Assembly (NCBI GenBank): GCA_008638375.1
Contig: CM018035.1
Coordinates: 30,165,307-30,229,306 of the forward strand
Source: Nyssa sinensis
Lineage: Eukaryota; Streptophyta; Magnoliopsida; Cornales; Nyssaceae
DNA: 64,000 bases
Direction of reading: 5' to 3'
In this document: piece after piece, positions 25,965-38,472 of the stretch
How the letters are laid out: the number at the start of each line of letters is the position of its first letter
How positions within the stretch are numbered: position 1 is the stretch's first letter
The notes under the pieces: generated by a model
What the model was told of the DNA's origin: nothing
What the model saw: the letters and a program-made list of their open reading frames with translations, nothing else
Databases searched by the model: none
Program-made: the position numbers and the translations under genes

Positions 25965-26487
25965 ATATATATATACCAGTAGCTTCTTTGAAGCTTTAAT
26001 AAATAATATATATTTATATATATCTTATGTATACACACACATATAGATATAATATCTTTATTTTTTATACAGTGACCGTATTAATATTCTATTACATAAA
26101 ATATTAACTTATAATCGAGACTCGGTATCATAATTATTTTCACTGTACCGGTTTAATATTTTATTCTATAAAATATTAAATTATAACATGCCGATAAAGC
26201 CGGGAATTTATTTTGCCAACACTGGGTCTCTGTAAATGCCTTATTTATTTTCACATAATTTTATAATCAATTATGCATATTGGCCTCATTTATTTACCCC
26301 AGTACTCGATCGACTGGGTTAACTATTTTCTGTGCCTATATTATTTTTAATGTTCTAGATTAATTTTATATTTTCTAATAATTAATCCAATAAGGGCTCA
26401 CTATATTTTGAGTTATTTTAAATCAAAAATATCACATAACCTAGACCAAGGTGTAATCTGAGTCTTGTCGGATTTTGGGGTATTACA
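22175..26487 (-). mobile_element. Nested antisense solo LTR, 4.3 kb, GTAGT
   Basis: Borders TGTCACATCCCGCACCCC (22175) and TTTTGGGGTATTACA (to 26487), flanked by GTAGT at 22170-22174 and 26488-26492. It sits 289 bases inside the LTR 21886-29441, so it is younger than that LTR. At 4313 bases it is the longest single LTR here. It has a perfect 7 bp inverted repeat TGAGCTT/AAGCTCA (22680-22697), a C-rich block with two 'catggagggc' copies (22900-22945), a CT microsatellite and TA runs. No ORF with recognisable domains is present. Confidence 0.93.
25914..25961 (+). repeat. (CT)n microsatellite
   Basis: About 24 uninterrupted CT units in the antisense solo LTR 22175-26487. On the LTR's own strand it reads (GA)n and lies in the left third, where other LTRs here also have GA-rich tracts (16050-16100, 53905-53957). 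Confidence 0.95.
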
Positions 26488-27904
26488 GTAGTATTCTCAC
26501 TTGAAAAATATAATGAATGGGATGAGCTAACAAAGCTCAGTAAGTAAAAGCCTATCTCAAATACGGGTTAGGGATGACATAGAAAAATATAAAACAAGGT
26601 AACATGATAGCCAATCATCACAACGGTTGCAGTCAACAGTAAAGTGCCACAAAGGCCAAAGAACAGCAAAGCCCAATAACAAGTGTAAGTAATGGTGTAG
26701 CATGGATATGGAATAAGGGTCAAAATCATAAGTCGACATGAACACTGCCACAATAAGACGATCACAGTCAAATCCAATGAATCAGAATAATCAACATGAA
26801 ACTTATTCATAGGGAAGTGAAAACAACCTATGAATCCAATAAACATCAGTATTACAATCAACATGAATGATGCATTTACTCTGTTCAGGGTTTGGCAAAC
26901 CCTCGGTCTTTTGGGGCCCGACATACCCCCCTTTTTACATGAATGCATATAAAATGCCTATTAAACTCACTGCGTAAAAATGTCATCTTTGCCATGTGTC
27001 CATTTGACCCGTAGGTCCCATAAATTGACCCGTTGGTCCCAGTCAATCAGATAGCATCAGATGGGTAATGTGACTGAGCACAAAACCCGGCATTTAACAT
27101 AACTCAGGATTATATCGTATTCCATATGAAGTGTACAAAACATAGAACATCATAACATAAGCATATAGTGAATAACATCAACACAATGAATCGAGTCATG
27201 AACCATCAACCAATAGACATCCACTAGGTAGAACAATATCTATGGTGGGAACAATAACAGTGGGTATATATACATGAGTACAGGATTGGCAATAATAGAA
27301 AAACCGTGGCTTGGAAAACCACGTATAAGAGATAGGAATTCACTTACCTTTTTAACGCATCTTAGTATCCTGTGTCCTTCCCTTTTCCTTTCGAATCTCC
27401 TATATATATATACATATCAGTAAACATGTTTTAGTTTTAATGCCATTTATCAATTTGAACTCCTCACTACTTTAAGTATCTCTTTATTAATTTAGGCTTT
27501 CACGATTTCCAAATTAAACTAATTTATCCAAGGATAAAATAGTCATTTACGTGCCTCTAGTTTTCGGGTTCTGTTTTCATAATTCAGACTTCACCGTTGA
27601 GTCTAGTAGGTTTGAAATAATAAAAATTCACTATTTACTCACCTCAATCGGAGTCCGTTTGACTCACATTTGACTTAGGGGTATTTTGGTCATTTTGGTG
27701 TTTCTACGGGTATTTTATTTTTTGGGACCCCGTCCCGTAAAAGGGACCTCACCGTTGAATTTAGAGGGTTTAAAACAGTAAGTTTGCACTACCCATTTGC
27801 CTAATTTGCCTGTTGGGTTTTATTTACATAATTATCTACTTAATTAGTTATTAATTAATTATTTTATTAAATTAGTTAGATTTAATATATATATATTATT
27901 TAGT

Positions 27905-28005
27905 GTGTAACAGACCACATGTGCCTTAGTGGCACAGTGGTCCGTTCCTTGCAACTCTTTCTACACATTGCACGTTCGAGCTGTAGGGATGCGCCAGTTT
28001 TTTTT
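27905..28005 (+). other. tRNA-like module inside LTR (antisense to it)
   Basis: Contains a box-A-like TTAGTGGCACAGTGGTCCG and, about 45 bases on, a box-B-like ACGTTCGAGCTG, with spacing similar to a tRNA gene. It corresponds to 11236-11335 in the sister LTR, where it is likewise antisense. Sequence between the boxes is less conserved and the acceptor stem is not obvious, so a functional tRNA is unlikely. A pol III-type internal promoter or a SINE-derived head is possible. Confidence 0.5.
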
Positions 28006-29441
28006 CCTAATCTTCTATGCCAAACAGCGTATAGCCGCCCAACCTGGGGTATGCTATCCCTGTACAATTTAAATCCCAACTCGGTTGCCAATCCCCTCAA
28101 CCAAACACCCGAATTCCCCCCTTAATTTAAAACAGTCCCCCCTTACATCAAAACGTCGCAGCTTCAGCCAACTCAAGCAGAAAACGGTGCCGTCTAGCAC
28201 TGTTCATCATCCTTTTCAAAACCCATGCACAGACTGCAAGAACCCTAGTTTTCCAACCTTAGTTTTGCACCATTTTAATCACAGTTTTCCACTGCTCTGA
28301 ATTCAAAATAGTTTCTGGGACATTCCTCTACATTCTCTTGTTTGTTTTAGGGATTGAATCAAGCTCACAGGTTAGGTTTGGGTTCTATGGGAGATTTGAA
28401 TATCTCCTCGGTATGTACTCATTTCTCCACCAAATTTGGTGGTTTTTGGCTTGTTGTGACTTTAGAGGTGTGAGGTTCTTGTATCCATTGAGGGAATCGC
28501 GTTTAGAGCACAAATGGCAAGGTCCATTTCTTGGCCCGCCACCTGTAACTCCATTTCCCTTTCAACCTTTTTCCCCTAGTTTTGTGTATTTAGAATTCTA
28601 GGACCCTCTAGTTTAAGCCCCAAGCCTCCAAAACTTGTTTAGTTTGGGTTGATGTTAGACCCATTTCTTCATAGCCGTTGATGGCAGCTCGGTTGGTTCT
28701 CATGTTTCTGGGTTTTGTCCAAGTCTAGTTTCCTTCTATATCACATCTGCATAGCATGCATGCATTCCCTAAGTTATTTAACACTTGAATAAAATTAAAA
28801 CCATGAACTTACCTCTTCTAGTTTTTTTTCACGGTTTCTCCTTCTGAACCACGCCCTTGCACCTTCTGAATCTCATAGCGTCAACCTCGATCTCCCTTCC
28901 TCTGTTTCACGCCTCTCTTTTCTCACTTTGATAAGTCAACTCATGTATCTATCACATATATTGCATGCGCCTCATATCTCTCTCTTTCTCTTAATCCCTT
29001 CAGTTATGCAACCCCTTAACAACCCTATCCTTATCTATTTCGAATTTAAGCTCTCCAGATCCTATCTCACGTCTCCTTCCCTTAGCCACTTTTGTGCATA
29101 TATATCTACATATAACACACGGACACGCGGCCCACCTTATTCATGTATATACATATAATACACGTGGAGGCATATATATATACGTATATAAATAGTAACC
29201 TTTTACTTTCATTTCTATTTTTGAACTTTTAATTTTATTATTATTATTTTTTATTTATCTTATTTTGAATTTCATTTTTATTTTGGTATCCATTTGTGGT
29301 TTGCTCGGGCACCTGCCCGACATTATCCGTACTTTCAAAATTTTAAATTTTCAAACTGACCATTTTATTTAACATTAAACAGGAAGCCCAACGGCTTGGG
29401 TTACATGGCTTATTCGGTTACATCTGGGTCAGGGTATTACA

Positions 29442-29671
29442 ACCAACAACAACCTCATCAGTGGCAGGGTCAGAAAGAATAGGATAATGAGGACGATCGA
29501 CTCGGGGAAGTCAAAGAAGAGAGGCAATAATATTTGGGGTTAGAGTGAAGGAAATACCCCGTACATAAACCGCAACTGATAAATCAATGATATGGGGCTG
29601 TAAGTTCACATAGAACTCATGAACTAACGGAATATCGACGAGCCGAGAAATAGGAAGAAGTGTACCCCAAC
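29442..29671 (-). pseudogene. Transposase_32-like frame, central part
   Basis: On the minus strand, 76 codons with one stop (TGA about three-fifths of the way through). Recognisable phrases are WGTLLPISRLVDIPLVHEFY, VYVRGISFTL and LPRVDRPHYPILSD. The pattern 'rgW..l......p.lV.EFY.N......v.VRG..v.ft...i' is the hallmark of the plant putative transposon protein domain (Transposase_32). Both ends are target-site duplications of solo LTRs (CCAAC at 29667-29671, ACCAA at 29442-29446), and the frame runs on across both. Confidence 0.72.
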
Positions 29672-32179
29672 TGTAATACCCTGACCCAGATTAGCAAGTA
29701 AACTAAAGTAGACCCGGTTGAGTACACATAAACTGAGATAAGTTGGGTCGAGTAGTGTACTATCAGTTGTAAACCGAGCTGTTTAAGCTCTATATTATTA
29801 TATCATATGTACTGTACAATTTTAGAGTGTGAATGAGTTTAGTTATACAATCAGTGCAGGGCAATGCCTGAGTAACCTAGAACTATGCCACGTAATGCAT
29901 GCATGCGTATACCTATGCGCGTAGCCTGTTTAATATGAGCGTATGTACATGTGATTAGAATTTAAAATATGTGTATATATATGAGTACATGTATATGTAT
30001 AAAGTAGGTCTTATATATGTGTATATATATATATATACATGGTATAGTATATATATATACACTCATGTGTTAAAATGCATGAAAAAGGAAATAAAAGAAA
30101 AGAAAAAGAAGAAAGGAAAAGGGAAGCTGCCAAGCAGCATACATGCCTTGTGCGTTGTGTGTGTGTGTCGGCTGGTGTAGGTGTGTGTGTGTGTGTGATA
30201 TAATATACATATACAATATACAAATATCATGCACACATTAATGCAAAGCTACATTTAGAAAAAGGAAATCAGAAATAAAGTCAAGGAAGAGGGCTTTAAA
30301 AGGGGGGAGAACCGAGAGAGAAAAAGAGGGAAGTGATTGGGGCGGTGGACTTGTTGGGTAATATATATATAGGTGTTGCGTGAGATAAGGAAAAGAGAAA
30401 AGAAAAACCAAAGAGAGACTAAGTGAAGAAACTGAGTGAAGTTGGGAGGTTCAGAGGCTGAAACAGAAGGAGGAAAAAGAAAAGAACTGCGAGAGAAAAT
30501 CAGAAATTATAGGTGAGTAACTTGTTTCTATTTGACAAGCTTAGCATGATTCGTTTATTTTAAATTGTAGGGTTGTAAACAGCATAAAATAGGGAATCAA
30601 ATGCAAAAAGAATTGAGAAAAATGGTTGAAAATTGAAAGAGAAAATAGTAGTTGTAGGTGTAAGAAAATAATCAGATTTCTAAGGCTTTGTTTGGATAGT
30701 TTTTAGAGTTAGAGTTTTAAGAAATTTTTTTTGAGAAGTGTTTTTAAGTAATTTCTTAGAATTTGAACCATTGTTTGGATTGATTAATTTGAAAAAAGAT
30801 AAAAAAAGTAAGTTATGTTTGGTTATGTTTTTAAAATAAGATTTTTAATTTCAAATTACAGGATATGTGTTTTGAAATTAATTTTTTTTTTTTAAATTTA
30901 GATTATCATATCGAAATACATTTTTATAATTTTTAAAAAATTAATTACAAAATTTTTTAAAATATTTTTCAAAAAATTTTATCTAAATTACTATCAGGTA
31001 AACATCTAACATTAATCCATTGACAAGCCAAGCTAACGGATATATTTGTTGTTTCCTGCTGCGTGCTTATTCCATTAGTCCATTCAAATTTTTTTGGTTT
31101 TTCAAAATTATTATTATATACTGGTAAGCCTTGATTATTATTATTTTTTTTATAGGAAACGGTCATCCAATAAAAGGCATGGCTTACATGATCTTTATTT
31201 TCATAATTTTTAATATTCTTAAAAATGTAATCGGAATTTAATACATTTACTTAAATATGATATAAAAAATTTAATTTTATTCAAATTTAATAATTAATTT
31301 AATAAAAATAACAAGATTTAACAAATTCGATTCATTAATATAACATATATTAATTATTAAATTATATAATATTTTTTAAAATTAAAGTTATATATCATAA
31401 GTTTGGCATATTATAAAATAATATTTTATATGTATAATATATATTATAATATAATATTTTATAAATATAATATATATTAATATCATTGTCAAATCAAAAA
31501 TTTTTAAAAGTTGCTTGTTTCAAAAAGTTACTTTTTTCAAAAAGTTGAAAAAGATAGAATGGGTTTCAAAATTGTTTTAACCAAACAAGTTTTTGAAAAA
31601 AAAATTTTTAAAATTGGTTTGGAGTTGGTAACCAAACAGGACCTAATATTTTATGCATGAAACATTGTTTAAATGGATCTAGGAATTTCCCTATAAGGTG
31701 CAAAAAATGAATTGAAAAAGAAACAAGTGAAAACAGTCGAGAAATTAGCATGAAAATGGAAATGTTTAGTTGGCCGGAGCTACAGTTCTTGGCCATTTCG
31801 TGAAGATTTCATGAGTCAAATTAAAAACCAAGTTTAGAAATAAGACCTACAAGAGAAAAGGAAGAAAATAGCAATTAAAAATCATTTAAATTTGATCGGA
31901 GTTAGGTCGCCATCGCCGGAGATGGGGACAGAAACCTAGAATAGCCCTACTGGAAAGTCGGGGAGACGATGAACAGTGTCTCCCCGAAGCGGCGTCGTTT
32001 GATATTATATATAGGTGATACTGCGTCGTTTTGGAATGAGGGTTTTAAATTTAAAAGAGAATTTGGATTGTTTGGTTACAGTCTCAGGAAATCAAAAATT
32101 GGATTTAATTAAGGCAGGGATATCTTATCCACGGATTGGGTCCTTAGCCGTTGTTTGGATTCCAACAGTTTAGAAAAAA

Positions 32180-32290
32180 AAATGCGCGTAGGGGCGCAGC
32201 CCCTACGACTTGAACCCTAGATGCGTTGGAAAGAAACCCTAAGCCCAAACCATTTAGAGACAGGTAAACCCGTGTTACCTGTTGCGCCGC
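32180..32290 (-). other. tRNA-like module inside LTR (antisense)
   Basis: On the minus strand it contains GGTAACACGGGTTTACCTG and a box-B-like GGGTTCAAGTCGTAGGGG near the end, followed by GCGCCCCTACGCGC. It lies immediately left of the nested LTR insertion, at the equivalent place in the LTR to the modules at 11236 and 33745. Confidence 0.42.
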
Positions 32291-32298
32291 AATAATTA

Positions 32299-32656
32299 TG
32301 TAAAGACTTGAAATTTTGGAAATGAAATTTTTTTTTCACTTCATTTTTTTTATTTATAGTTCATTTATAGTTCATTTATCCCTTATTATAAATTATTATT
32401 ATTATTATTATAATTGTTATTATTATTTTGTTGCATGGTGTGTATATGAGTATATGTATGTATGTTGTGTGATACACATGTATGTGTATAATGTACCTAA
32501 TGCATGCATTTGATTAAGTTTTAATACATATATATATGTGTGCGTGTGTTACACAAGGTGCAACAGGTCTGGTGTGTGTGTGTGTGTGACAGACCGTGTG
32601 TGTGTGCAAGTGGGAGTGTGTCTGTGTGATATGTTTGTGATATGCTATTATAGATT

Positions 32657-32695
<39 letters not shown>

Positions 32696-35381
32696 TACTT
32701 GAGCCCCCAAGTCATCTTGCATTTAATACAAGTCTGATTTGGAATAGATAGAAAGTTGGAGAAGTATGGCAAAAGAGAGAAAAGAACAGCCGGCTGAGGT
32801 GATAAGAGAACTAAGTATGATGTATATCTGTGTGTATGCCCGTTGAGTTAGAGAGAGAAAGAAAATCAGAAAGAGAGAGAGAGAGTTCTGAGAAGGGGGA
32901 AGAAAGAAATCAGAAGAGGAACTGAAGGGAACAGAGTGGTATTCAAAAGAGAGGGGGACACCATTGTGAAGGTGAGCACACACAGACCATTCACTTTCTC
33001 TCTCTAGAAATTCCATGTATGCTACTTGTTTTTTTTGAAGCATGACAAATTAGCTATGAACTATAGGGGCTTGTAGAGTAGAACATAAGGAAATTTTTAC
33101 AAAAAGAATGAATGAAAATGACCAAGAAATGGGGGAGAAAATGGCAATTACAGGTCACGGGTGGGGGATAGGGTTTGATGTTGCATGTGTTAAAAACTAG
33201 GTTGAATGATGGGGAAATGTTGTGGTGATGTGCAGAATGTTTTAGAGGAAGAAAGGGTTTAAAACGGCTAGGAAATAGGCTAGGAAAACCAAGAAAATAG
33301 TCAGCCGGAATCTGGGCTTGCATGGCCGGAAAACTGGGTGGGTGTCTCGGGATGGTGAGGTTTGATGCCTAAAATGTTCCCAATCAACTCCTCGAGGTTC
33401 CTAGGATGGTCTAGATATAAAAAAAATGGTGAGGTTTGGACGTGAAAGACACGAGAAATGAGGGGGTGTTGGTCGCGGTTCCGGCGCTGGCGTCGGAGAA
33501 GACGCCGGGATGTCCACCGGAAGATCGGGGAAGACGACTAGGGTGATGGGCTGACTTGGGCCTGTTTTTAACTTATTAGGGCCTGTTTAGTTTTAAAAAT
33601 AATTTGGGCCATTTTAAATTAGTGGGGTTAGGTTCAGTTTTAAAGAAAAATTTAAAAGGGGCTTTGGGCCTGGTTTGGTTTAGGCCCAACAACTTAAAAG
33701 TTCAAAACAAAAAAAATAAAAAAAGGGGTGGGTATTACACAAAGGCGTCACTGCAGAGACTCGAACCGCGGATGAGGCGGATGGGAAGGGCGCATGTTAC
33801 CAGGGAGACAAGTAAACCCGTGGTAACAATTGTGCACAGAATCATATATATATATATATATATATAAATGCAACCTCAAATTAATTTAATTAAATTAAAT
33901 GTCCTAAAATAGCCCAGAACCCAAATGAGACAAGCCATATATGTTTTCTTACTATTTTAGACCTCCTAAGACCAACGGTGAGATCTGTGCCACGAGACGA
34001 GGTCCCGAAAATTTAAAGACCCTGGGAACCCTTAAAAATTACCAAAATGCCCCTAAGACAAAACGCAGTCAAACGAACCCCGATTTAAATAAACAAATAG
34101 TGAAATCTTATTATTTCAAACATTCCAGACTCAACCGTGGAGTCTGAATTACGAGGAGAGGCCTTGGGAAATGGGAACCCGTGAAAGTGCAAAATGACCA
34201 TTTTACCCTTTTTGGCCCGGATATCCAAATTAAATTCCGCAAAAGCCCAAACCTATTTCCTTCGACGTTTCGGACCCAATTGTAGAATTTAATTTAGCAA
34301 AATAGAAATGAATAAAATAAAGACATAAAATTTGATGAATATTAAAGTGGCAAACAAACTGAGCTACATTCTTGTGATTTTAGGGACATTCACAGGCAAC
34401 GAGAGGATAGTCTGACCTCCTACATTCTCCCTGCTAGCCACTACACTACGAGCACGGTTTATTGGGTTGAGACCAACCCATCAGGTATGGTGCTTTGCTA
34501 ATGTTAGAAATGAAGTTAAGTTAGGAATATTTTGTGAATGATTGGAATGACTCGTGTGTTTATTTGGAATGTGTTTGCTTGATGATTTGGAGTTGGTTGT
34601 TCACATGCTTACGTGTTACCCGTGCTCTTTGATAATTTAGTGAAATGATGAATATGAATCATGACATGTGTTTAAATTGGTTACATGAGATATGCTTGCA
34701 TGTGGGATCAATTGGTGGTTTGTGTATTATTGTTTCGAGTATGCTATATCGTGGAAACAATGTTTCATTGAGATTGCATTGGCATATTGGCATATGGTGA
34801 ATCCTTTGAGAACATGGCATGAGTTGAGCACGTGGTGCTTTGCATTATGAGGGTGCAGATCCTGTGGTGAAAAACCCAAAATTGGCCATTGTATTGGTAC
34901 TCCGAGCCATCGGGGAGAGGCCCGTAAATGAGACATGGGTATGGCATCGAGTGCATGGGTGCGTCATGCATACTTCATTGCATTGTACTTGGAAAGTATT
35001 TAGAGATAAATGTACACTTTGCATATGTCACGCCTTAGCTTTATTTCTTGCATTAGCATTTCATTATACCAGTAGTTGAGCTGACCCATTTGTGGGACAT
35101 ACATTACAGATGAGGATGCCCCAGCTACTTGAGATTTGATGACAGCTTGATAGGATGCAGCATTGGGTGTATTTTGACTTATGGGACTTATGTTTTGTAA
35201 TGTAAGGGCTTAAGCCCGAATGACCCGAGAACACTGTAATGGCGGGATGTATTTCATGTTATTTTGATGTATCGATGGTAATGGATGCATGTTTAGTTAA
35301 ATCTGTTTAGATTGCTCTTTATTTTATTTTCTTTCGGCTTCGTTACTCGCGCCTCGGGTTCGCAGAATTCGGGGCGTGACA
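32299..35381 (+). mobile_element. Nested solo LTR, 3.08 kb, target duplication AATTA
   Basis: Starts TGTAAAGACTTG and ends AATTCGGGGCGTGACA, with AATTA at 32294-32298 and 35382-35386. Its right end (from about 34720: 'gagattgcattggcatattg', 'cgagccatcggggag', the terminal 'cgcgcctcg..ttcg') closely matches the right end of 53520-56540, so both belong to one family. Contents: TTA repeats (32390-32412), GTGTGT runs (32565-32620), TA run (32661-32693), donor-like GAAGGTGAGC (about 32967), a tRNA-like module (33745-33840) and an acceptor-like ATTACAG (about 35107). Confidence 0.93.
33745..33840 (-). other. tRNA-like module inside LTR (antisense)
   Basis: On the minus strand: GTTACCACGGGTTTACTTG, then CTGGTAACATGCGC, then a box-B-like GCGGTTCGAGTCTC. 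It shares 'aacacgggttta'-type sequence with the module at 32180-32290 and sits at the same relative place in its LTR, just left of an AT-rich run. Confidence 0.42.
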
Positions 35382-36155
35382 AATTATATATTATATAATT
35401 ATAATATTAATTAATTAAATTAATTTAAATATAAAAAATAGCCCGAAGTCCAAATTAGACAAGTTATTAGTGTATTTTGACTATCTTGGATCTCTTAAGA
35501 CCAATGGTGAGGTCCGTGTCGTGAGACTGGGGTCCCAAAAAATAAAAGACTTGTAAAAGTACAAAATGATCGTTTTGCCCTTTTTAGCACAAATATCCAA
35601 ATTAAGTTCCGCGAAAGCCTAAACCGATTTTGTTCGACGTTTCGGACTCAATGGTAGAGTTTATTTTCATAAAAGAGGGACTTAAGATATAAAGGCATAA
35701 AATTTGATGGATAGCATAACTCAAGTAGCGATAGACTGAGACGTGTTTCATGAATTTTAGGAACACGAAAGGGCAAGGAAAATGCAGTCTAGATCCTTCT
35801 ATTTTTAGACAGTAAGAGGTAAATAAAATCCGATCTCTGTATGTGTTACATTCCAAGCCATGTCACAGTTCTTGTATATATATTACTTTTCGTACTCTAT
35901 ACATACACTTGTACCTAGGGTTGTGAGGGCCAGACACTTTTATTCGAAGTAGTCTGGTAACCGTAGCCTCGAAAACTATTGTTACGTCAGATTGCCTAGA
36001 ATCAATTATGATTCCACTAAACTCCTCGTAGAAGATAGCGTGATCCTGATATATTATTAGTGCTAGATTTGTGCTCAGTCACATTTCCATCTGATACTAT
36101 TTATGACCTTCGGGTGCAGATTTCGAGTGAAACATTTACTATACAATGTACACAG

Positions 36156-36290
36156 AGCAGTATTATTCAGCGAGTCCTATGGAACTGAATACGAGCTCAG
36201 AGCAGTATTATTCAGCGAGTTCTATGGAACTGGATACGAGCTCAGTGCAATATTATTCAGCGAGTCCTATGGAATTGAATATGAGCCCAA
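36156..36290 (+). repeat. 45 bp tandem repeat, three copies
   Basis: Three consecutive 45 bp units beginning AGCAGTATTATTCAGCGAG, differing by a few substitutions, in the right part of the LTR 29672-36986. Because 45 is divisible by three, short open frames cross it, but they have no start context or domain and are not genes. Confidence 0.9.
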
Positions 36291-36986
36291 GGGGTAGCCG
36301 GGCCCCACCAGCACCAGAGCATCTCAGTTGTTGGTATCACTATCCTTTATTGTTGATATTTATAGCTTGATCATGTCACTTCATTATGGAATGATCATGA
36401 GATTTTTACAGCTTTCAGTACAGTGCTTACATTTCATACTTGATATAGCTCATGACTGTAGCAGTATGACATTATTAGCATAGCAGATTCATTTCCTTAT
36501 CATTTGACTTCTATCATTTGATATTGAACATATATATTCATTAAATAGCTATCATTCTTTCACACCCTTGTACACATGGCAGAGTAAATGACTACTTATT
36601 GAGTTTTCATAGCTCATCAGATACTACACAACATTTTGTAGGCACAGATCTTGAGAATAGACCATAGAGCCTGATAGCTAGGAGGTGGAAATTTACTTTT
36701 GAAGTTGTAGTGTAATACTTAGTACATACAGTCTTATAGCTCTCCCATGTTATCTACGTCTTGGGGATGCACAGTTGTATTAAGAAATTTTGTATTCCGC
36801 ATTTTGAGAACATTATATATATCACATGCAACTTTTATTTATTTATTGTTTAGAAGTCTTCCACAATTTAGTTGTTGCATGTTAGTGGCACTGATTGTGT
36901 AGCAAGTTGAGACCCTTGGTTCGATAGCAGAGTCAGATCGGGTGCGTGACACAAGATCCGCATAGGGTGGGTCTCAGGTGGTGACA

Positions 36987-37160
36987 CCAACCACGGTCAC
37001 GAAACTGATGGTGAACTAAACTACCAAAAAATGGTCTATGACAACAGACCTCTCTACTAGGACTGACTTATGTTGCATAGTAGTCCATCTCTCAACAGCG
37101 AGAGGAGTCTCTAGAGTGTCTACATCTACGGCCCTTAGTACTGAGACAGGAGGTAAAATA
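36987..37160 (-). pseudogene. Transposase_32-like frame, N-terminal part
   Basis: Minus-strand continuation of the frame at 29671-29442. From about 37150 it reads LETPLAVERWTTMQHKSVLV followed by ERSVVIDHF; then a one-base frame change near 37035-37045 leads to HHQFRDRG, which joins in frame to WGTLLPISR in the next part. The 'Er.v....f......i..rgW' lead-in is usual for this domain. The start of the frame is not visible; upstream sequence (37160-37260) has no clear homology. Confidence 0.6.
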
Positions 37161-38472
37161 TGACTAATTAACAGTGGCCTAAGCCATAATATAGGAATGA
37201 TAAGAAAAGAACTGAATTCCTAAGATGACTCTACGTTAAAATATTAGGTAGCAGTCTTAACCTAGTCCTAATATATAGAAGAAAAAAACTAGTAAATAAA
37301 AGAAAATCAAGAATAACTCACCGAATGACAAGACGTGACCCAACAAAGAAATTGATCGGTGAAAATTATCCTCTCGAAGTGCTTAACACTTTAACTAGAA
37401 CGGAATTGAAAAATAAATAAGCACAGGAAAAATACGGGTAAGAGAAAAAATATATATATAAAGAGAGGCAAATGGAACGGTAAAAGAAACCTCCTTTTTA
37501 GAATCGTTCGGAAGACCAGGCATCACCTTAAAAATTGTACCTTGTTCGAATAAGGGGGTTTTCATTTTGAATGGGCCCCATTTACAATAGTTCGCAATAA
37601 ATGCTTCATTTGAATGAAAATGTGGTCGTTTGAACGACCAGGGCAAAAAATCACTCTCTCGACTTTTTAAAATAAATTTTCAAAAGTTGGAAATAAGAGA
37701 TTTTATATATAGACAAATGAAGTCATGAGATGTACCAATATCTATGAGTTCACTACAATATCGAATGATTTAACTCACAATAAGCACAAACAATGATAAT
37801 AAAACTATCTTAGTGAATATAGACCGCTTAAATCATCCCTATATCTCCTTTGAAAATTACCAAAGTCAAAATTAGACTTAAATAAATGCATTGGCATTCT
37901 TCAAGGTGGCTTTCATGACTAGGAAAGCAGCTAGATTTCAAAGGTACACCCCTCTGAATGTTGTACACACTATCTTAATGGTAACCAATTCTTTGCACAC
38001 ATTAACAACAAACACATTGTAGTAGGTATGAGAATTTGGTCTAAAACAATTTTCTTAAATTCTTCCCAAGACAATTCATCTAGTCATGTACTTATTGAAA
38101 GTTGAACATAAAATTGATTTGATTCCTCACTTCAATAAGAACATCATACTAACTAAATGTGCATCGTTATACAATGAGTGAATGTGAGAAAAAAAATGAA
38201 GACAACTAAGTAGAAAAAAGTCATTGTGAAACATGAAAGAAATTAAAGATATATATATATATATATATATATATCACAGTATCCAAAAACTCAGTTCAAC
38301 TCAAGATAATTGAGAGTCGAATATCACATTCAAATGCACTACAAATAAAACAAAATCTTTTTGAATTTTTTTTTGAAAAAAAAACAAAAAGAAATCCTAT
38401 TCTAATAACCAATGATCTAGGAAAAGAAATAAGACCATTAATAGTGACCCAAATCCTTGGTAAGACACACAA
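37161..38472. other. Unassigned 1.3 kb between elements
   Basis: Contains no recognised coding domain, LTR terminus or primer site. A minus-strand frame of 83 codons (37646-37395) shows no motif. TA runs at 37450-37460 and 38249-38273. Expected here are the left parts of the antisense Transposase_32-like element and the 3' untranslated region and 3' LTR of the Copia element, but no matching LTR is found, so both have probably lost sequence here. Confidence 0.35.

Larger units (their letters stand above)
21886..29441 (-). mobile_element. Antisense solo LTR, target duplication ACCAA
   Basis: Plus-strand borders are TGTCACGACCCGAAACCC at 21886 and GGTCAGGGTATTACA ending at 29441, the reverse complement of a TGTAATACCC...GGGTCGTGACA LTR. 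ACCAA is present at 21881-21885 and 29442-29446. Without the nested LTR (22175-26487 plus one GTAGT) the length is about 3.24 kb, close to its sister 9821-13002, and the two align clearly in opposite orientation. It holds the stem-loop TGAGCT/AGCTCA (26523-26539), the 'ttttggggcccgacata' core (about 26910) and the tRNA-like module (27905-28005). No internal region survives. Confidence 0.92.
29672..36986 (+). mobile_element. Solo LTR, target duplication CCAAC, split by nested LTR
   Basis: Starts TGTAATACCCTGACCC and ends at GTGACA (36986), with CCAAC at 29667-29671 and 36987-36991. Removing the nested LTR (32299-35381 plus one AATTA) leaves about 4.23 kb. Left-end landmarks resemble 15422-18792: ATGCATGCATGC (29897), GTATATAT runs, a GTGTGTGT block near 30180, a purine block with a possible TATA-like CTTTAAAAGG (30293) and a donor-like AGGTGAGTAA (30511). 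Right-end landmarks are a 45 bp triple repeat (36156-36290), a GTAGCCGGGCCCC core (36291) and an acceptor-like TTTTGTAG (about 36640). An AT-rich stretch (30820-31500) is unlike the other LTRs and could be a further unrecognised insertion. Confidence 0.92.

Noticed and set aside
25772..26038. Arg-Glu repeat protein on the minus strand
   Set aside because: Translation of the (CT)n/(GA)n microsatellite in an LTR.
36146..36300. CRISPR-like array
   Set aside because: Three direct tandem copies without spacers in plant repeat DNA.
36103..36370. Repeat-containing frames of 64 and 74 codons
   Set aside because: By-products of the 45 bp triplicate in an LTR.
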